Below, in pieces: positions 23,816 through 36,299 of a stretch of DNA of 64,000 nucleotides. The notes below the pieces were generated by a model, which ran no database searches, was not told where the DNA came from, and was given only the letters and a program-made list of their open reading frames with translations. The position numbers were made by a program, and so were the translations under genes. The stretch is from Daphnia pulex (lineage: Eukaryota; Arthropoda; Branchiopoda; Diplostraca; Daphniidae), in NCBI RefSeq assembly GCF_021134715.1, contig NC_060024.1, forward strand, positions 12,884,974 to 12,948,973. Direction: 5' to 3'. Positions within the stretch are counted from its first letter, which is position 1, and each line of letters starts with the position of its first letter.

Positions 23816-26800
23816 ATGTCGGAGGTGCTGCCTCCGAAACGTCAGGCGGCCGTGGATCGACTGCGGAGGCGAGTCGAAGTCTACACCAAGGATCATCAGG
23901 ATCGATTTATGCACTATGATCGAATCGGACCGGCCTTGTGCGAACAGCAAATGCAAGAGTCGTTCGCATTGAAGCAAAAGTATCTCGACCCCAAAGCCAA
24001 AAAGACGAGTAGCAACAGCAAGAGCAATAAAAGCAGCAGCAGCAGTAGCGGCGGAATTAATAACAACTCAACTACTAATACCGGTGGTGGTCCGTCCAGC
24101 ACCGAACGTACAAAACCGGCTACGGAGACTCACGCCGGCAACACGCAGTCGGTAAGAAACAAACCATCGAAATCTTTTTTACTCTCTTTTTTTTATTACT
24201 ATCCCTATCATCGATCCCTTGACTCCTTGTGCGACGCTCCTGTAAGGAGTTGCTCTTTGTCTCTCTGTGTGTGTGTGGTGCCCACCAGCTGAATCATTGA
24301 TTCCCGCTACCCCTTCCGCACCCCTACTACTACACTACTCCCGCTCCTCTTGGGTAGGAGAAATAGAAAATGTCTTACGTACAAAAATGTGATGGACTTT
24401 TGCGTGAGAAAATAGCGCCAAGATTATTATAACTGCACTGGAAAGAAAAAGAAAAAACCCGTTAAACAGATGCGATCAAAAGAGGTCGTTCACCACCATC
24501 ACCGGTAGCGAAACCAGCGCAAACGAACCCATTTCTTTTCTTTCTGTGGGGGGGAGGAGGATGTGTCCCGCAATTTAACCGGTGCGCGCTGTGTGTATAT
24601 TTCAACACAAGAAACCCCGAAATAGAAGAATTATAATGCTCATTGTATTTTTGGTAGGAAATATTTTTGAGAAAAATATAGAAATCATGTGATGATCGGG
24701 TCAAGCGCTTTCGTGTGTTTGTGTGTGTCGGTGACCTCATTGTCCTGTATTTTGCCATCGAGGATGTTAGGTGTGTAGAGGAATGGCCGTACAGTAGAGG
24801 AGGAACCTACACACAAGGTTCTTTGACCGTGTAGAGAGAGAGGGGGGAAGAAAGGTATTGAACCTCGGGGCAGAATGAGAGGAAGAAGAAGAAAGAAGAA
24901 GAAGAGAACTGTCGCGCTCTCTCTCTCAACTTCTTGTTCGTCGTGTCGGACCAATCAGCGGCGTTGATGCGAGCCATCACTGATAGAGTGTGTACTACTA
25001 CACCAGCGCACTCGGGGTAGGGGCTCTCGGTTCGGTCACGGGGTGGTCCAGGTAGCCAATAGGGAGGGCCGGAATCTCTCTCTACACACACTGTGAGATA
25101 TCCCGGAGATGGGGGTGGTGTGTTAAGGACTTGGCCCACCTCCTTCTCTTCTCTTCTCTCTCGTCTAACTCCGCCGCGAACTATTGATCCCCTTTTTGGC
25201 TGTGGATAAAAAGAGGACTAGTACCACCACACACACACCACCCTTCCTAACTCTCCTTGACTGTCCGCCTCCTACTCCGCCAAAAAAGAAGAGTGAAGGG
25301 GGGGCTTTGACTCCCTATTTTCCCCTCTTCTTCTTCCGACATTCGATTATCGACCCGGCAACCATTTTCTTCTCCCTCTTTTATTTTATTTTTGTCTTGC
25401 AACACATTTCAAACATATTTTGGTTGGGGAAATCAATCAATCAATAATTTTTAAAAAAACTGACAATTATGTTTTGTTTATTAGAATAAGTACGGGAAGC
25501 GTCCGCTGGACGAGAGCGGAGATGGAGGAGGGAGTGAGTCCAGCGGGATGAACGGATCATCATCCCAAAATCAAAATCAACAAAATCACTCCTCCTCCAC
25601 TTCGTCGTCGTCGACGTCGGGCGGCGGCGACGGACCACCGGCCGCCAAGATCCAATGCACGACGACGACGACGGCTAGCTCATCGGCGACGGCCTCTGGT
25701 GGCGGCCCAGCCAAATTCTCGGTCGAAATCGTTCAGCAGCTCGAGTTCACCGCTAGCGCCAGCGGCGCCACCAGCGTCTCTGTCAAGACGCTCACCAACA
25801 CATCCGTCAAGAGCGAGGTGAGTTATTTCAATGATGATGATGATTATCAATGACGCTCATCCGGTCATTATCCAGTCACACACACACAAAAAGAGAAAAC
25901 GACGAATTGAATTTTTATTTTAAAAAATGTTTGGTGTGTTTTTTTTCTCCCTAGACTCAGGTGTCGCCATCCAACGGCCAAGATGGCCCGCCCGAAATGA
26001 AAAAGGAGAAACGATGCGACACGCCCGACTTTATGGCGGAATTGAACGGCGACTCTGATGAAACGGCGGCCGATTTAGCCAATTTGGAGCGTTTCATCTC
26101 GGAGGACACGTCGGATGGAATCATCAATGCGGATACGTTCAAAGATCTGATCTCAGAGATACACGATCTGCCTCCTGAATTTATGGAGGAATTCGATTTC
26201 GACACGACAGACACCAACATCAAAAGTGGCGGACTCTTGTCCGATCCATTCGGCGCTCCTTTGGTATCCGACGGATCTCGCACGGTCGACTCCATCGTCT
26301 CACGACTCAAGCAGGAAGAGGTGGAAGCGGCCGACCGCGAAATCCAGGCAGCCATGCTGGATATCGGCAAATCGATGAGCATGAACGCCCAGTCGAGTAG
26401 CAGTTCCAGTAGCTGCAACAACAACAACACGTCATCATCCATCTTGACGACGAGTATAACGACATCCAGTTGCAGTACGGCCACCCTATCATCGACATCA
26501 ACTGGATCATTTAACAACAACAATCCGACTGGGATTGCTCCAGGGCCGTTTGTTGATACCTCCAAAAGCACCCCGCCCATCCAGCATCAACAGCAGCAGC
26601 AGCAGCAGCAAAGAGTGGACAACAGTGCTGCCGTCGCTGGTGGTGGCAATGGCATGAATAATCGGCAAATGCCGCAACCATTTGGAGTCAATTCCGGTGG
26701 CCCGGAACTCAGTCCGGCCGCGTTGACATTGAAGCAAATGGCGGAGCAACATCAACACAAAGCTCAGATGGGTATGACTCCGGCGGCCATGAATCAGGCC

Positions 26801-29800
26801 TCGACAGGTCTCTCTGCGCCCCCGACAATGGCCAATCAAGGTGCACCTTTGGTTCCTCCCCACCATCCGCCTGTCGTCAACAACATGCGGATGCGGGGCA
26901 ATTTCCAAGACCAGCAGCAGCAACACCAACAACAGCAGCAGCAGCAGCCTCAGCAACAACCGCAGTACAACAATCCATCCGCACAAGGCCCAACCCAGCA
27001 GCAGCAGCAACAACAACAACAGCAGCAAGCGAATCAGTTCATGAATCGAACGCCGTACACGGGCCAAGGTGGCTACGGTCCCAATAGTCCAATGATCAAG
27101 AAGGAAATGCCCTATTTTGCCAATTCGCCCTTGGGAGGCAACAGCCCCGGACCTGGGCGACCAGTCCAACAACAACAACAGCATCAACAACAACAGGGCA
27201 TCCCCGGTAGCCAACATCAAGTCCCTGGTGCCAAATCATCACCTGTTCCAATGAGCCAGACAAGCCCAATGGGACCACCTACCCCTCAGCAAATGCAACA
27301 ACAACAACAGCAGCAACAACAATTCAACGCTCGAAAAGCGCCAACGCCGACGAGTACAACTGCAAGTGGCAATAACACGAGCGGTAACAGCGGTCGGACA
27401 CCTCCGCCATCAGCTGCTGGACCGGGCAGCGTCCAGTTTAGCCAAACTCAACAGCAACAGATGCACATGAGTAGCAGCGGAGGCAACAACGGTCAACAAA
27501 TCCAGGTAATTCCGAATTTTTAGTCGTTGTAGGGTGGTGGGGGGAGATATGCCCCCATTTCTTCATGACAATAGAGGTCGAGTGTAGTAAGTAGCAGGAG
27601 GACAGAGAGACTCCAGCAGGAGGAGGAGGAGGTATTCGTGGCATGGATATATAACCCTCAAGGTCAGTTGGGTAGAGAGCAAAGCGCGCGCGCTCACTCA
27701 CTCGGCCGAGCACAGAGACCCCTTAAAAATGGCCCGCAGCGTCTAACTTTTACTAACTAACATACGGAGGCAGCAGCAGCAGAAACGTCGCCGGATGTGT
27801 CGCCCCTCTCTTTTTTAATTCTTTCATTCCTTCATTCTCTCTGTCTTCTTCTTCTTCTTTCCCAACTAACATTCCATCCGCATAATCATTCGAGCGGAAG
27901 TTGGGAGGACACTGGAAACATGTCTGGTTTTAGCGACTTGTCGTCTTTGGAGGTGATGGCCTCTTTTTCTTCTTCTTAAAAATTAAGAAATGTGCGTTAC
28001 GACAACTTCAAGTTGTTGTTGTTGTTTCCATTCATTTTCTCTTGTGTGCGGCGTCGAGAGAGAAAAGCTCAGTTTCAATTCTTGAATGTTGTTATCGCCC
28101 ACGAAAGAGGACGGGGGAGAGCAAGCACGAAACGGTAGAGAAAAAGAGAGAATAAGAAAAAGAAGAAGTAAGAGAATAAGTAAAAAAAGAGAGAGAAAGA
28201 GGGCCATGGAAAACACAGGTTGAGTGGCCTCTTTTCGGTCATTGGACATTTTCCCCCTTGAGGGCTCTTTCTCGCTCTATACCCCTCCCTCCTCCTCCTC
28301 CCTTGGAAATGGATATATATATATATATGCTATACTGTATTTTTCCGAGAACACAACATACAAATATTCCTTATTATTAGTTAATTCTAGATGGGCTCTC
28401 TGCCATCTAGTGGCCAAATTTGGAAAAACCCACAAAATTTCATTATTTTTCTACGAATTATTTTATGACTTAACCAACAAAACAACTATTTCTTTTGTTT
28501 GGATATATTGTTGCAGATGGCTGCATCTCATCACATGCAAATGTCAGCGGATGTCAAAGTCAACGCCGGTATGTCCAACATGCAAATGAGGCAGCAGCAG
28601 CATATGGTACAACAGCAACAACAGTCCATGTTTTATCAAAATCAAACGGCTGCCGCCACCGGACAACAGCAACCGACTGGAACGCAACAGCAGCAACAAT
28701 CTCAAACACAAGTCGCGCAACAACAGGCGCAGCAGCAGCAGCAACAACAACAGCCAGGCATGGATAACACGTACACGTACTCTGCCAGCCAGACGCAAAC
28801 CATCAACTTTACTCAACAACATTTGAGAGCCAATACGAGAATGCCAGCCTCCCTCAGCGTCCAGCAGCAAGCCGCGCAACAACAGCAACAAGCTCTGCAA
28901 CATCAGCAGGCGGCACAACAACAACAGGTACAGCAAAATAAACTTTGAAACTTGATCAGAATGTTGACAAGGTTCTAATTTGGAATGTATTTGCAGGCCA
29001 TGATGCGGATGCAAATGATGCAGCAACAACAGCAACATGTACAACAACAGCAGCAACAACAGGGTATGACGCGCCCTCCACCTCCCGATTACAAAACGCC
29101 GATGATGGCCGGTGGTGGAGGAATCGCGACACCCGGAGTAGCCGCCGTTGTACCTAACCAGCAGCAACAGCAACAACCCAACGTGATGATTGGGCAACAA
29201 CAACACATGGGTATGATGGCTGCTGGCAATCAACAGCAAGGAGTTGTTGGAGGAGGATACCCACCGGCCATTCGGCCAGGTATCCGGCCGATGGTTCCCG
29301 CTCAATCGGTGGCGGTTGGGCGTCCGTCTCCCAACGGAAACACCTCTCCGATGTTGCAGCAACAGCAGATGCAACAACAGCAACGACCTATGATGAACTA
29401 CCCACAGCAACAGGTCCAACAACAGCAACAACCTCAAGGAATGATGGGTAAGATTATATCAGCCTTTTGTTTATTTCACGATTATGTCACTTAAGAAGTT
29501 GTTTTAAAATGTTGTTTTTCCGGTTATGTCCTATACAGGTATGAACAACATGGGAGGCTACGGCGGTGGCGGCGGTAACAACATGATGATGAATCGGCCA
29601 CAGTACAACAACAATGGCGGGGGTGGCAATCCGATGGTCAGGGCTCAACGGCCGCCCAACGTGACGGTTGGTCCTGACGGGATGAATGCCTGGAGGCAGC
29701 AGCAAATGGCCGCTATGCAACAACAGCAGCAACAAGCCCAACAGCAGCAGCAGCAGCAGCAAGTCCAACAACAGCAGCAAGCTCAACAACCCCAGCAGGC

Positions 29801-30628
29801 CCAACAAATGGCCCGTTTCCAACAGCAGCAAGCAGCAGCCAACAATCCCAACAACATTCGAATGCAGCAACAAACGTACATGCAGCAGCAGACGTACATG
29901 CACGCGGGAAATCAGGGCCAAAACATGCAACAACAACAGCAGGTACGGTTATTGAATTTGTCTGACATTGTGTCGATCAACTAATGATTATTGATGTCGC
30001 ACAGGTGACTTTGACAATGCAGCAACAACAGGCGCAGCAAATGCTTCATTCGCAAAACATGGGCAATGCCATGATGCAACAGAAAATGCAAATGGCGACG
30101 AATATGCAGATGCAACAACAGGGAATGCAGCAGCATATGAGAGTGCCCCAACAACAGCAGCAGCAATTCAGCCAAGCGCAGCAATTTGCTCAGCAGCAGC
30201 AATTCAATCCCAACCAGCAGCAGCAACAACAACAACAGTTTGCCCAAGCTCAGCATTTCAACAACGCCGGCCAACAACAGTTCGCCAACGCATCTCAACA
30301 ACAGTTTGCAACAGCCCAACAGCAACAGTTTAATCAACAGTCTCAGGCCGGCGGAATGGGACAGCAAACTATGCAGCAGCAGCAGCAGACACCTCAACAA
30401 CCGCAACAACCTCAGCAGCAACAGCAATTTAACAATCCTCAACAGCAGCAACAAGCAGCCAACAGTGGTGTCGTGGGTGGTGTCAGTTCTAGCAGCAACA
30501 GTGACTTTAGTTTGGAATTTTTGGATAATATATCCGGCGATAACGGCGGCCAGTTTGGCACAGACGCTCAGGAGCTGCTCAATTCCTTTGACACTGGAGT
30601 GGGTTTCAGCTTGTTGGACACGTTATGA
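23816..30628 (+). CDS. mam: Mastermind, Notch transcriptional co-activator
   Basis: Seven coding exons: 23816-24151, 25485-25817, 25955-27505, 28517-28927, 28997-29447, 29539-29942, 30005-30628; 1369 residues. The N-terminal domain (residues 1-60) starts MSEVLPPKRQAAVDRLRRRVE, the helix that packs on the Notch intracellular domain and CSL, and is followed by a basic Lys/Ser run. The rest is low complexity: poly-Gln (CAG/CAA), Asn, Met and Gly runs, plus an acidic patch in exon 3 (about 260-310) that probably matches an acidic activation region. The C-terminus ends in an acidic-hydrophobic segment (FSLEFLDNISGD ... FDTGVGFSLLDTL). It acts in the nucleus, recruiting p300 and CDK8 in known homologues. 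ATG 23816 is chosen because an in-frame TAG lies at 23726 with no other ATG between. Poly-Gln length may vary between individuals. Confidence 0.93.
24152..25484 (+). other. Long intron inside mastermind
   Basis: A 1.3-kb intron between GTAAGA and TTATTAG, long for this locus. It holds GA/TC-rich runs (24820-24930, 25075-25165) and a GT run near 24715. No second gene is recognised. Confidence 0.5.
27506..28516 (+). other. Intron between mastermind exons 3 and 4
   Basis: A 1-kb intron (GTAATT...TTGCAG) with purine-rich blocks (27600-27640, 28110-28210) and a TA repeat at 28314-28327. The exons on both sides join in phase 0. No gene is seen within it. Confidence 0.5.
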
Positions 30629-32960
30629 AGTGGTTGTTAATCTTCCGTGTCTCTCAGTGTTGAGTGTGCGACCACCTGCCCGTCCATCGTTTGTTTCTTC
30701 CTATTGACTATCTACTGCAACGTTGTTGGTGTTGCACACCACCGCAAAAGGACAACAACCAAAAAAAAAAAACAATTTATACGACGAAAAAGTGTGTGTG
30801 TGTGACTGTGTGTGTTGAAAAGCTCGGTGACACGTAGCATATTAGCCCCTGTCTCTCTCTCGTTGACTTATACTCTCGTGTTGATTCTCTTATCTCATAT
30901 CCATAAACAAAAAATGTGTGGCAAGTTCCTTTATTTCGGTTTTCCTCAAAAGAGAACCCGTTCGTTTTTCTTATATTTTCTTCTTCTTCCTATTTTCAAT
31001 CTGATATACTATATTGTAATTTGGAGGGGGGAGCATTATAATTATTTTTCCCAACTCAAATTTTTCTTTGGGGGATTTCTAAAAATTGTCGACTACAAGA
31101 CGACTGACGATATACATATTATAATAATTTGTCTCTCCCATCCTCGTTTTGAATTGAATTTGATACTATTACCTGCTATACTACTACTACTATTACTATG
31201 TTTTTCTCTTTAATTTTTCTCCTACCCCTCGCTCTTGATTTATATATTTCCCTCCTACCCCCCACCCTCTCCGGAACCAATCAAATCAAACTGTGTGTTG
31301 TTTATTTTTTTTATTTTTTTTCAAGCGAAAAGTCGACTTTATATTGGGAGTTTTGCTGGGAATCGTCTCCCAATCTCCTCATGTCCTTACATTTTGTCTC
31401 TGCGCTCCGAAAAAATCGATTCAAAAAGTTTTAAAAACCAATTCTTCCCTACGTCTTTTCAAAAAACATTCAAAAAATCATTTCGGTTCGTCGCGCACAC
31501 AAATTTCTCTCAAGTCGAAATCACTGCAGAAAATGATCAAAACAGTGCCAGTATACCTCCTCCAATCCTTTTCCTCCGACCTCAACAACAACAACAACAA
31601 CTATTACAACAACGCCTTCCTCCTCCACCGACATTCTTACCACCACCACCACTACTTCTCCCTTCCCCAATCCCCCCCGATTTATATAATTAATTTTTTT
31701 TAAATCGATGATCGAACGAGCTGTGTGTATATTTTTTTATACTCTCGCGCCAAAACAAAAATAATGTTGTTCTGAATTATGCAATATACATGTTAAATGA
31801 CCAATTGCGGAGCGTTTTATTTTTAGCAGCTGGTACACCATACCGCGCCATCTTTCGTCAACTGGCGTCTAAAATTTGAAACGAATGGGGTTTTTTGTCC
31901 GAGATTATTATTATTCTATTGATAGACGTGTGGGTTGTTGATGTCATGCGAAATCAACTCGTGTGACTCGTCGGCTGTACATGTGTAATATAAAGTTGGC
32001 AATGCCAGCAAACCCTCGCTCAGGCGTAGCGTGATAAACTCAAAAGACTTTTTGTTTTCGTTTCAATTTTGTGTGTTCGCTGCTCAAGAACGTATGGAAG
32101 GGTGGGGAAATCCTTGAAATAAAAGGCCACGGGCATGTGTATGTACTTGCAAGCGAGTATAGTCTATAGTAGCATCGTCCAGGAATCGAATAACACAACC
32201 TTGAACCATAAAGGACAATAATTTTGTTGGAAAAAAGAAAAAAAGAAACCAAAAATTTCCCTTCTTGGAGCTGCTCGGCGCGTATATGTCTGGACACCAG
32301 CACTAAACCACTCTCTTTTGCGTCTCCCTTCGTCTCTGTGTTATCATCCGTCTCTCTTTCTCGTCCCATTCGTTGCCGCTTCTTTGCTGCTGCTCAAGTC
32401 GTTATTATTACATGTCCTTATTAGTTATTGCCAGAGTGAAATTCAAATCGTAGTATAACCCCAACATTTTCAGAATCTGCTGTTCATTTTCGTTGTTGCC
32501 GAGCGCACTTGGCGGCCACTCAACGTGATCGGTGTCACGTCACATATCACGTTCCCCTCCACGCAATTTCTTTTTTTGTTGTTGTTTCTTTTCTTTAAAA
32601 AAGAAACGCAACTCTCATTATAACAATCCAAAGTCCCTTCCAGTTTGCTTGCACTCGACGCATATTATACTTGTGTCTGTCTCCAATAACTGACACATTT
32701 ACAAAGAAGCTAAGACGATCGCGTTTTGTTTGTTTGTAAGCGATAAATATTTTCCGGCATATACGAACATTATCAGGCATGAATATGTTATTACAAGCCA
32801 TAAATAAAAAGTCATTAACTTGATTGGGGTCGGAACCTTTTTTTAAAAAAAAAATATCAGAAAGACAGAATTTCCTCAGCCTTGACGCATGACGACACAC
32901 AAGATGCTGTTTAGCAGTCACCTTCGATCTTAATGTTGTTAGTTTAAATTTTCATTAAAC
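30629..32960 (+). other. mastermind 3' UTR and spacer to TRAP1
   Basis: No gene is recognisable in 2.3 kb. The first 1.1 kb is T- and CT-rich and probably 3' UTR, with (GT) runs at 30792-30815 and a CAA/ACC-rich stretch near 31580-31660. No clear AATAAA was found close to the stop, so the UTR end is unknown. The last kilobase is plain spacer plus the TRAP1 promoter. Confidence 0.45.
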
Positions 32961-35826
32961 ATGGCGGCTTCCATGCGATTGTCACGTGCGGTTACTCTAC
33001 TTTTACGTCGGTCGGATAATTTTCGACGAGTTCCTCAACCTACAACTTCTTCGTTACTTGCCAAATGTCAAACGTCCAATACTAATCATTCTTTGAATCG
33101 CTTTATATGTACAACACAATTCCTTAAGAATGAACAGCAGACCAAAGGTAAATTCTGATTCAGTTCTTTCTTTGTTGAAGCATGATTTTTTACTTGATAT
33201 TGTTTTGATGATTAGCTGTTCCAGAGAAAAGAGAGTTTCAGGCTGAAACTCGAATGCTCCTGGACATTGTGGCAAAGTCTCTGTATTCTGAGAAAGAGGT
33301 TTGTCCTTCACACATTAACAATGCATTATTAGTATCAATTTACCATGTTGGCTTTATAGGTTTTTGTACGAGAACTGATATCCAATGCCTCTGATGCATT
33401 GGAAAAGTTTCGCTACCTGTCCCTTATTGGGACACCCTTGGAAAACAGTCAAAGGCCATTGGAAATCAAAATCACTGCAGATAAAGAAGCCAAGACATTG
33501 ACCATCCAGGTAATGAGAATCCCAAAATGCTTTTGGCACAACTCTTTATAAATCGAAATGAAATACCCTTCAGGATGATGGCATCGGTATGAACAAAGAA
33601 GAAGTGATCAACAATTTGGGAACAATTGCTAGATCAGGTTCAAAGGTGATGTTGAAATACTTAAAATCAATTAATAGAAAAAATAATAACCAATACTGCT
33701 TGCCACAGGCTTATATAGAGCAATTGAAAAGCAAAGGCGGAGCACCAGACTCGGTATCGAATATCATCGGTCAATTTGGTGTCGGCTTTTATTCGGCATT
33801 TATGGTCGCCGATAAAGTTGATGTGTTTACCAAGTCATCACAACCTGGCAGCGTAGGATTGCACTGGAGCTCAGACGGGTTCGTCGTTACAACATATCTA
33901 ATTATTGTAACTGCGTTCTAAATCTCGTTTATAATGATTGCAGTACTGGAACATACGAGCTGTCAGAAGATGACTCAGTTGAAGCTGGAACAAAAATTGT
34001 CATTCATCTTAAAAGTGATTGCACCAACTTTTCTCAGGAAGACTCAATCAAGGGTAAAAATTCATTGTCCAGTTTAAAAGCTATCTTGTATTTTAACTCA
34101 ATTGCTGTCATTCGGAAATTTCAGACATTATCCAACGATACAGCAATTTCGTGGGTAGCCCGATTTCTGTTAATGGAACAGTCGTCAATACAGTTCAGGT
34201 ATTAATCGTTTTACAAACTTGCCTCTGAGGAAACGGGAATTGAAAGTCATTGGTCCGGTTTTAGCCATTGTGGTTGATGGAACCCAAAGAGGTGACAGCT
34301 GTCCAACACGACGAATTCTACCGGTTCATTTCCGATTCTTACGATCGCCCGCGTTTCATTCTCCATTACAAAACCGATGTTCCTCTCAACGTCCGCGCTC
34401 TCATCTACTTCCCTGAGGGCAAACCTGGGTTGTTTGAAATGAGTCGAGAATCCGACGCCGGATTGGCACTTTATTGTCGGCGTGTCTTGATCAAGAACAA
34501 AGCCGAGGATCTTCTCCCCAAATGGCTTCGATTCTGCAAAGGTGTAGTTGATTCGGAAGACATTCCGCTCAATCTTAGCCGTGAATTGCTCCAAGAAGGT
34601 GCTCTCATCCGGTAAAATGCTTCTGTGATATTATTTTCCAAGTTGTGTCTTATCCTTTTATTTTAAATTCTATGTGTAGGAAACTGCGGACAGTGTTGAC
34701 CAACAGAATACTTCGATTCTTGCACGACAAGTCACAAAAGGCCAAGGAAGAATACGAACGTTTCTACCGTGATTACGGCATCTTCCTTAAAGAAGGAATT
34801 CTTTCTTCTACCGAACAATTGGAAAAGGTACTGATAAATTGAAGATTTTAAAATGTTTACATTTGTTAATTGAAGTTAATTTTGAATTTTAGGAAGAGAT
34901 TTCCAAACTGTTGAGATACGAATCTTCTCAACTACCCCCTGGTGAAAAAGTCAGCATCGCAGAATATTGCAGCCGTATGAGAGCGGGACAGAGGGATATT
35001 TATTATTTAGCCGCTCCCAGTCGAGCATTAGCCGAGTCTTCTGCTTACTATGAGGGTATACATAATTTAGTTTTGAAATTATAAATATTAACATGGTTTT
35101 AATGTTTTTAAATTAATTTGCAGCAATGAAGAAGCGAGATGTTGAAGTCTTATTTTGTTTTGAGCCCTACGATGAACTAGTTTTGCTCCAGTTGCGGGAA
35201 TTTGATCGCAAACAATTGACGTCCGTCGAAAAGGACATGCGACAAGATTCGGGTGCGGATAAATCCACAGATGCTGATGCTGGTATGCCAATGCATTTGT
35301 TCTTAATACTTTTCCGGTGTCAGCTGATGATTCCGTTCTGTTTTCACAGAAAAGACTGGTCTGGATAGCAAAGCGACTGAAGAGATCATCACCTTTTTGT
35401 CGGCAACCTTATCCGGCCGAGCCTCAAAGGTTAAAGTGACTCGCAAATTGGAATCCCACCCTTGTGTCGTCACCGTCGAAGAAATGGGCGCTGCCAGACA
35501 TTTTGTCCGCACCCAGTCACAAGCTGTACCTGAAGAACAGCGCTACAAGATGCTTCAACCACAGCTGGAAATCAATCCAAAGTTAGTCGTTAATTTTTTC
35601 CCCATTATATCCATTATTTTAAATCAAATATTTTATTGTAATATTATCAAGGCATCCAATCATCACAAAGATGCACAAGTTGAAAGATGAGAATCCAGCT
35701 TTGGCATCTTTGCTTGCTAACCAGCTCTTTGCTAACGCTATGGTGTCGGCTGGCCTAGTGGACGATGCCCGGCCTGTTGTTGCCAATATGAACGAATTGT
35801 TAACTATGGCCCTGGAGAAATACTAA
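32961..35826 (+). CDS. TRAP1: TRAP1, mitochondrial Hsp90 chaperone
   Basis: Thirteen exons: 32961-33147, 33216-33298, 33360-33509, 33574-33645, 33709-33878, 33944-34053, 34125-34198, 34265-34611, 34680-34827, 34893-35055, 35124-35282, 35350-35581, 35652-35826; 689 residues. Residues 1-60 are rich in Arg, Ser and Leu without acidic residues early on, as in a matrix presequence. The GHKL ATPase domain shows [13 protein letters not shown] (catalytic Glu and Mg-binding Asn, about 94-107), DDGIGM (about 141) and the lid glycine motif [11 protein letters not shown] (about 183). The middle domain has [23 protein letters not shown]. The C-terminal dimerisation domain ends without the MEEVD of cytosolic Hsp90, as expected. 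It folds and regulates mitochondrial proteins in an ATP-driven cycle. AATAAA lies at about 35879. Confidence 0.96.
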
Positions 35827-36299
35827 GCAAAACGTGTCCCCCATTTAGCAGCCATTGTGTTCTTTCTAGTTACCGTTAAATAAAGTCATTTCGTCTTGTA
35901 AAAAAAGAAAGAATGTCGTTTCGAGGGGTTGGTCATGCCCAGCATTATTTCACAACTATTGCAGGGTTTCTACGCTCTTTCGTTCCTTAAAAAAAAAATA
36001 TAATCTTGTTTGACCGCAGGGGATGTGTCTGTGACTGCGTCACAGATAAGTAAAATTTTCGTTCGTCTATTAGTTACCAGAGGACGGTAGGTAAGCAGCA
36101 GCCAAACACTTGTTTCACTTTTGGTTATTTCGCGTGCAGTAATTGGATTTGAACAGGTAACTATTTTCGAATTTCACCTGTGAAATAATTTTCAAAGTAA
36201 TAAAAAGATTTTGGTTTAACGAAATTTTTTCCAGGAAGAGAGAAAAGTTTATTGTTTTAAATATATAAAAACTAAAAAACGTAACGCGTGAAAAATAAA

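Noticed and set aside
28544-29437. Long minus-strand frame of 297 codons opposite mastermind
   Set aside because: It is the Leu-rich shadow of CAG/CAA repeats, with no independent coding character. The same holds for 26507-27220, 29487-29936 and 29981-30454.
36027-36045. Short palindrome CTGTGAC-TGC-GTCACAG near TRAP1
   Set aside because: It is too short to call an element; a chance CRE/AP-1-like site is possible but unsupported.
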